Part shown: positions 41,462 to 43,854 of the stretch, piece by piece | Position numbering within the stretch: the stretch's first letter is position 1 | Layout of the letters: each line of letters opens with the position of its first letter | NCBI GenBank assembly: GCA_946407095.1 | Contig: CAMJMR010000020.1 | Span: forward strand, 1 to 43,854 | Source of the DNA: an uncultured Selenomonadales bacterium | GTDB lineage: Bacteria > Bacillota > Negativicutes > Selenomonadales > Selenomonadaceae | Direction of reading: 5' to 3' | Length of the DNA: 43,854 bases | Translations under genes and position numbers: made by a program | Notes under the pieces: generated by a model | Databases searched by the model: none | Told to the model about the DNA's origin: nothing | The model's input: only the letters and a program-made list of their open reading frames with translations

Positions 41462-42535
41462 TTATTCGTCGCTGACTTCCTTGAGTCGCGGACGAGAAAT
41501 TTGAACGTCTTTATTTTTGTAAACCCAACCGGGTGAAAGGACTTTGACGCGTTTGACTTCGGTGGTGTTGAGGAAGGGCGAGCCTTCGTAGTCGCAGCTT
41601 TCCACTTCGTCGAGGCGCATGTCCTTGACCGAGCCGGGCTTGAGTATCGGATTAATTTCGCTGTCGCGAATGAATTGCGCGAACCGTTCAATCAAAATGA
41701 ACAGCCCGCCTATTTCGGGTTGAAGTTGAACTTTATCTTTGCGGAGCTGACGGACGCCGTTGCGGGCACTCAAAACCGCGTCGAGAATGCAGCCGTACTT
41801 TTCGGAATTGAGGCGCGAGAAGAATTCAACCAAATCGTCTTGATGACTCTGCTTGATTCGGGCGTCGAATTCATCTTGGAGGTCTTTGAGCAGCATATCG
41901 GAGCGGCTGAGCATGTTTTCGAGGAGTTCAATCTTTTCCTGTTGCGAATCTTTTTTGTCGCCCTTCGCGCCGCTTTTGGACTTGCCGCAAATGTTTTTGA
42001 GGAAATCGCTGGCGTCGAAGAGGAAATGCTTCATGTAGACGTTGCCGAACCGTTCAATGGTCGCTGCGTCGTTGCCCGTGTCTAATTCGGGGTGTTTGAC
42101 GTAAAGCATTATGCAAGCAATGCGGTCTTGAACTTTGTAGCGTTCGCCTTCGCGCGTTTGAATGTTTTTGCCGCGCAGGGCGTTGTAGTCGTCGAAGTCC
42201 TTTTGCTTGCGAGATTCGAGGGCTTGAACGAAGGCTTTGACCAATGCCTCCGCCCAATCGATAAGCTCGGCGCGTTTCTGCTGATAGCTGAGGCGCGTGC
42301 TTTTGAGGACTTTGATGACGTCTTCGTTGTACAAATCGGTCTTGTAGCGGGAATTCATTCTGTCGGCGCAGACGCGCGGCGTAAGAGCTTTGTCCTCACA
42401 AAAAAGTTTCATGATTCGGTTTTCCAAAACGTAATCGTCGTAGCCGCCGGACGAAAGGTTTCTGTTCTTGCGGTCGACGGCTTTGTGAAGGTTTTCGATA
42501 AATCTTTTTACAATCGGGTCGCTGATGTTTATCAT
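41462..42535 (-). CDS. GrpE-like nucleotide exchange factor
   Basis: 357 residues. The middle (about 190-240) is a charged coiled coil (EKIELLENMLSRSDMLLKDL...). The end looks like the GrpE beta domain: MRLDEVESCDYEGSPFLN, then VKRVKVLSPGWVYKNKDVQI. The long N-terminal helical region is not part of usual GrpE (about 190 residues). GrpE exchanges ADP for ATP on Hsp70, matching the Hsp70-like gene that follows. ATG 42535 lies eight bases after AGGAGG; a longer frame overlaps the preceding gene's end. The family assignment rests on the C-terminal motif and gene order. Confidence 0.68.
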   Translation of the reverse strand: MINISDPIVKRFIENLHKAVDRKNRNLSSGGYDDYVLENRIMKLFCEDKALTPRVCADRMNSRYKTDLYNEDVIKVLKSTRLSYQQKRAELIDWAEALVKAFVQALESRKQKDFDDYNALRGKNIQTREGERYKVQDRIACIMLYVKHPELDTGNDAATIERFGNVYMKHFLFDASDFLKNICGKSKSGAKGDKKDSQQEKIELLENMLSRSDMLLKDLQDEFDARIKQSHQDDLVEFFSRLNSEKYGCILDAVLSARNGVRQLRKDKVQLQPEIGGLFILIERFAQFIRDSEINPILKPGSVKDMRLDEVESCDYEGSPFLNTTEVKRVKVLSPGWVYKNKDVQISRPRLKEVSDE

Positions 42536-42551
42536 AGGAAAATCCTCCTTG

Positions 42552-43658
42552 TCACAGTTCAAAAGGCTCTGCGGTCTTCGGGAAAATGAAACTCGTCCTT
42601 GAGTCGGGGTCGTTGATTAAAACCTGTTCAAGGGTCGTGTCGGCGTGGAAAAGTTTATCGGGCGGGCTGTGCACCACGACGCAGATTTTCGGATTGACGC
42701 GGCGCACAAAGTCAACCGTCGCGGCGAAGTCGTCATGCAAAGAAAAATCGCCGTTCAAGACTTCCAAGGTCGAATGAACGGGCGGCGGCATCGTCGACAG
42801 GATAACGCAAGGCGCGCGCGGAAAAGTTTTCAGCGGATGATTTTGTTCGCGCATAATCGGAATGTGAACGTTCTCGAAGCGGCGGACGATTTTCATTACG
42901 CGTTCGTCGATAAAAATTTCGGCTTGCGGCAGAAACTCGTTAATCAGCGTGATGAGTTCGACGCCCTTGCTGATTTGCGTGACTTGACAGTAGACGGGCT
43001 TGCCGTGATTGAGCGCGTAGTAAATCTTGCGCAAAATTTTTTTCAAGGCAGAGTCGCTGTCTCCGAAGCGTCGGTAATTGGGATGCCTGGCGTGCAAGCC
43101 GCACAGAATCAGAATGTCAATCTTGACGTTGGGCAGAAGCATTGCGCCCACCAAGCGCGTCGGGAACGTCGAATAGTCGCCCGTGTAGAGAATGTTCTTG
43201 CCGCGAAAATTTATCAGCGTCATCATTGCGCCGGGGATGTGTCCCGCTTGATGGAAACTGATTCGCATGTTCGGCAACGGGATTTTCTGCAGGAAGGCGA
43301 CGCTTGAAACATTGCATTGAATGCTGTCGAAACGCTCTTCCAACTGCGCTGACAAAATTTCTCGTGTCAAATCGGTCATGTAGACGGCGGCGCGTTCGTT
43401 GAGCTCTAAGAAGTCGGGCAAGGCGGCAGAGTGGTCAAGGTGCGCGTGCGACAGGAATACGTGCGAAACCTGGTGAAAGTCTTGCAGGTAGGGCGTGTCG
43501 AGCAGTGCCGAAAATTTCGGCGCGAATCGAATGCCGCGCGTCGAGCCGTAACCGCAATCGAGCAGCAAATTGTTTTCGCCGAGCTTGAGGAAGTAGCAGC
43601 TTGCTCCGACCTCCTGCGCGCCGCCCAGTGCCATGAAGATTATTTTCCCGCCTGTCAC
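42552..43658 (-). CDS. Metallo-beta-lactamase-fold hydrolase, beta-CASP-like
   Basis: 368 residues. Zinc-site motifs are in order: SHAHLDHSAALP (HxHxDH), QAGHIPGAMMTL, LYTGDYSTFPT, and VVHSPPDK near the end. The inserted middle segment and overall size fit the beta-CASP group, which includes RNases such as CPSF/RNase J relatives. An RNA- or DNA-cleaving role is therefore likely but unproven. GTG 43658 has GGAGG eight bases upstream. It is the first gene of the run MBL / GrpE-like / Hsp70-like / TSUP, with its own promoter. Confidence 0.83.
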   Translation of the reverse strand: MTGGKIIFMALGGAQEVGASCYFLKLGENNLLLDCGYGSTRGIRFAPKFSALLDTPYLQDFHQVSHVFLSHAHLDHSAALPDFLELNERAAVYMTDLTREILSAQLEERFDSIQCNVSSVAFLQKIPLPNMRISFHQAGHIPGAMMTLINFRGKNILYTGDYSTFPTRLVGAMLLPNVKIDILILCGLHARHPNYRRFGDSDSALKKILRKIYYALNHGKPVYCQVTQISKGVELITLINEFLPQAEIFIDERVMKIVRRFENVHIPIMREQNHPLKTFPRAPCVILSTMPPPVHSTLEVLNGDFSLHDDFAATVDFVRRVNPKICVVVHSPPDKLFHADTTLEQVLINDPDSRTSFIFPKTAEPFEL

Positions 43659-43689
43659 CTTGAACGCCTCCGCTAAAATTTTCCGTTAC

Positions 43690-43718
43690 ATTCTAAGGTA
43701 GATTTTCGATTTGGGCAA
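43690..43718 (-). promoter_or_regulatory. Promoter of the MBL-GrpE-Hsp70 operon
   Basis: Leftward TTGCCC (43718-43713), 17-bp spacer, TAGAAT (43695-43690), 31 bases before the GTG. No CIRCE or other heat-shock operator is visible. Confidence 0.65.
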
Positions 43719-43736
43719 GGCACCCTTTCGTTTGCT

Positions 43737-43854
43737 AAGCAAAAGCCCGCTTTAAAAGCGGGAGAACAGCGGACGCGCCTCCACGTGACGACGTTTTAAG
43801 CTAGGGGTTGTTGGTAAAGTCGAGTAAAGAAAAAAACATAAGCAAATCTTTGAT
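43737..43854. repeat. Partial dispersed element and right terminal inverted repeat
   Basis: AAGCCCGCTTTAAAAGCGGG hairpin, AGAACAGCGGACGCG and ACGTGACGACGTTTTAAGC resemble part of copy 1 near the other end of the window. The last 54 bases (43801-43854) are the inverted copy of positions 1-54. Fills the window's end after the MBL promoter. Confidence 0.75.

Noticed and set aside
1-43854. Prophage or integrative element spanning the window
   Set aside because: No integrase, phage structural gene or tRNA attachment site, and many housekeeping genes are interspersed.

Overview
The window looks like a complete assembled contig from an anaerobic, Gram-negative-type Firmicute, most likely Negativicutes (Selenomonadaceae-like). 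I infer this from the gene set: SufB and SufC without the other Suf proteins, flagellin lysine methylase, a DUF116 protein beside dnaB, SerRS, TerD proteins and a CDP-glycerol-type polymerase. Start codons are often TTG or GTG behind strong AGGAGG sites. No rRNA or tRNA gene was found. The two ends of the window are inverted copies of each other (53 of 54 bases), so the contig probably ends in a dispersed repeat.

Layout. 1-5.9 kb: phosphatidylserine synthase, a beta-repeat protein, an IS5-type remnant that truncates a DUF4417 gene, cobA and a FliB-like gene with a damaged start. 6-9.1 kb: GntR regulator, Bcr/CflA-type exporter and an MqsR toxin with an unusual MqsA-like partner. 9.1-13.5 kb: trkH, then a DUF262-HNH nuclease paired with an EcoRI-type adenine methylase. 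13.5-14.8 kb: three unlisted tiny membrane-peptide genes with matched promoters, ribosome binding sites and terminators. 14.8-24.6 kb: housekeeping genes (der, ruvA, DUF116, dnaB, sufB, sufC, NTF2-like, flavodoxin-like reductase, serS). 24.4-26.9 kb: CDP-glycerol-type transferase with a broken cytidylyltransferase. 27-32 kb: two terD genes, a secreted MTA/SAH nucleosidase-like protein and a calcium P-type ATPase. 32-35.3 kb: GIY-YIG/HTH protein, a pyruvyl-transferase gene with an internal stop, and a GT2 gene. 35.2-37.7 kb: JAB peptidase, ubiquitin-like/E2 fusion, beta-solenoid protein and NYN nuclease, read leftward from one strong promoter. 37.8-43.7 kb: TSUP permease, Hsp70-like protein, GrpE-like protein and a beta-CASP-like metallo-beta-lactamase, also leftward.

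Three things stand out. First, the NYN / solenoid / Ubl-E2 / JAB operon is a prokaryotic ubiquitin-like system with no visible E1, next to an unusual nuclease-GrpE-Hsp70 operon. Second, a family of hairpin repeats is scattered through the window. At three genes (trkH, the HNH gene, der) it forms tandem arrays in which every unit also carries a copy of that gene's own 3' end. Third, the small-peptide cluster at 13.9-14.5 kb looks like a duplicated toxin-like or regulatory locus, with a CCCTCCCC motif before each terminator that could pair with its own ribosome binding site.
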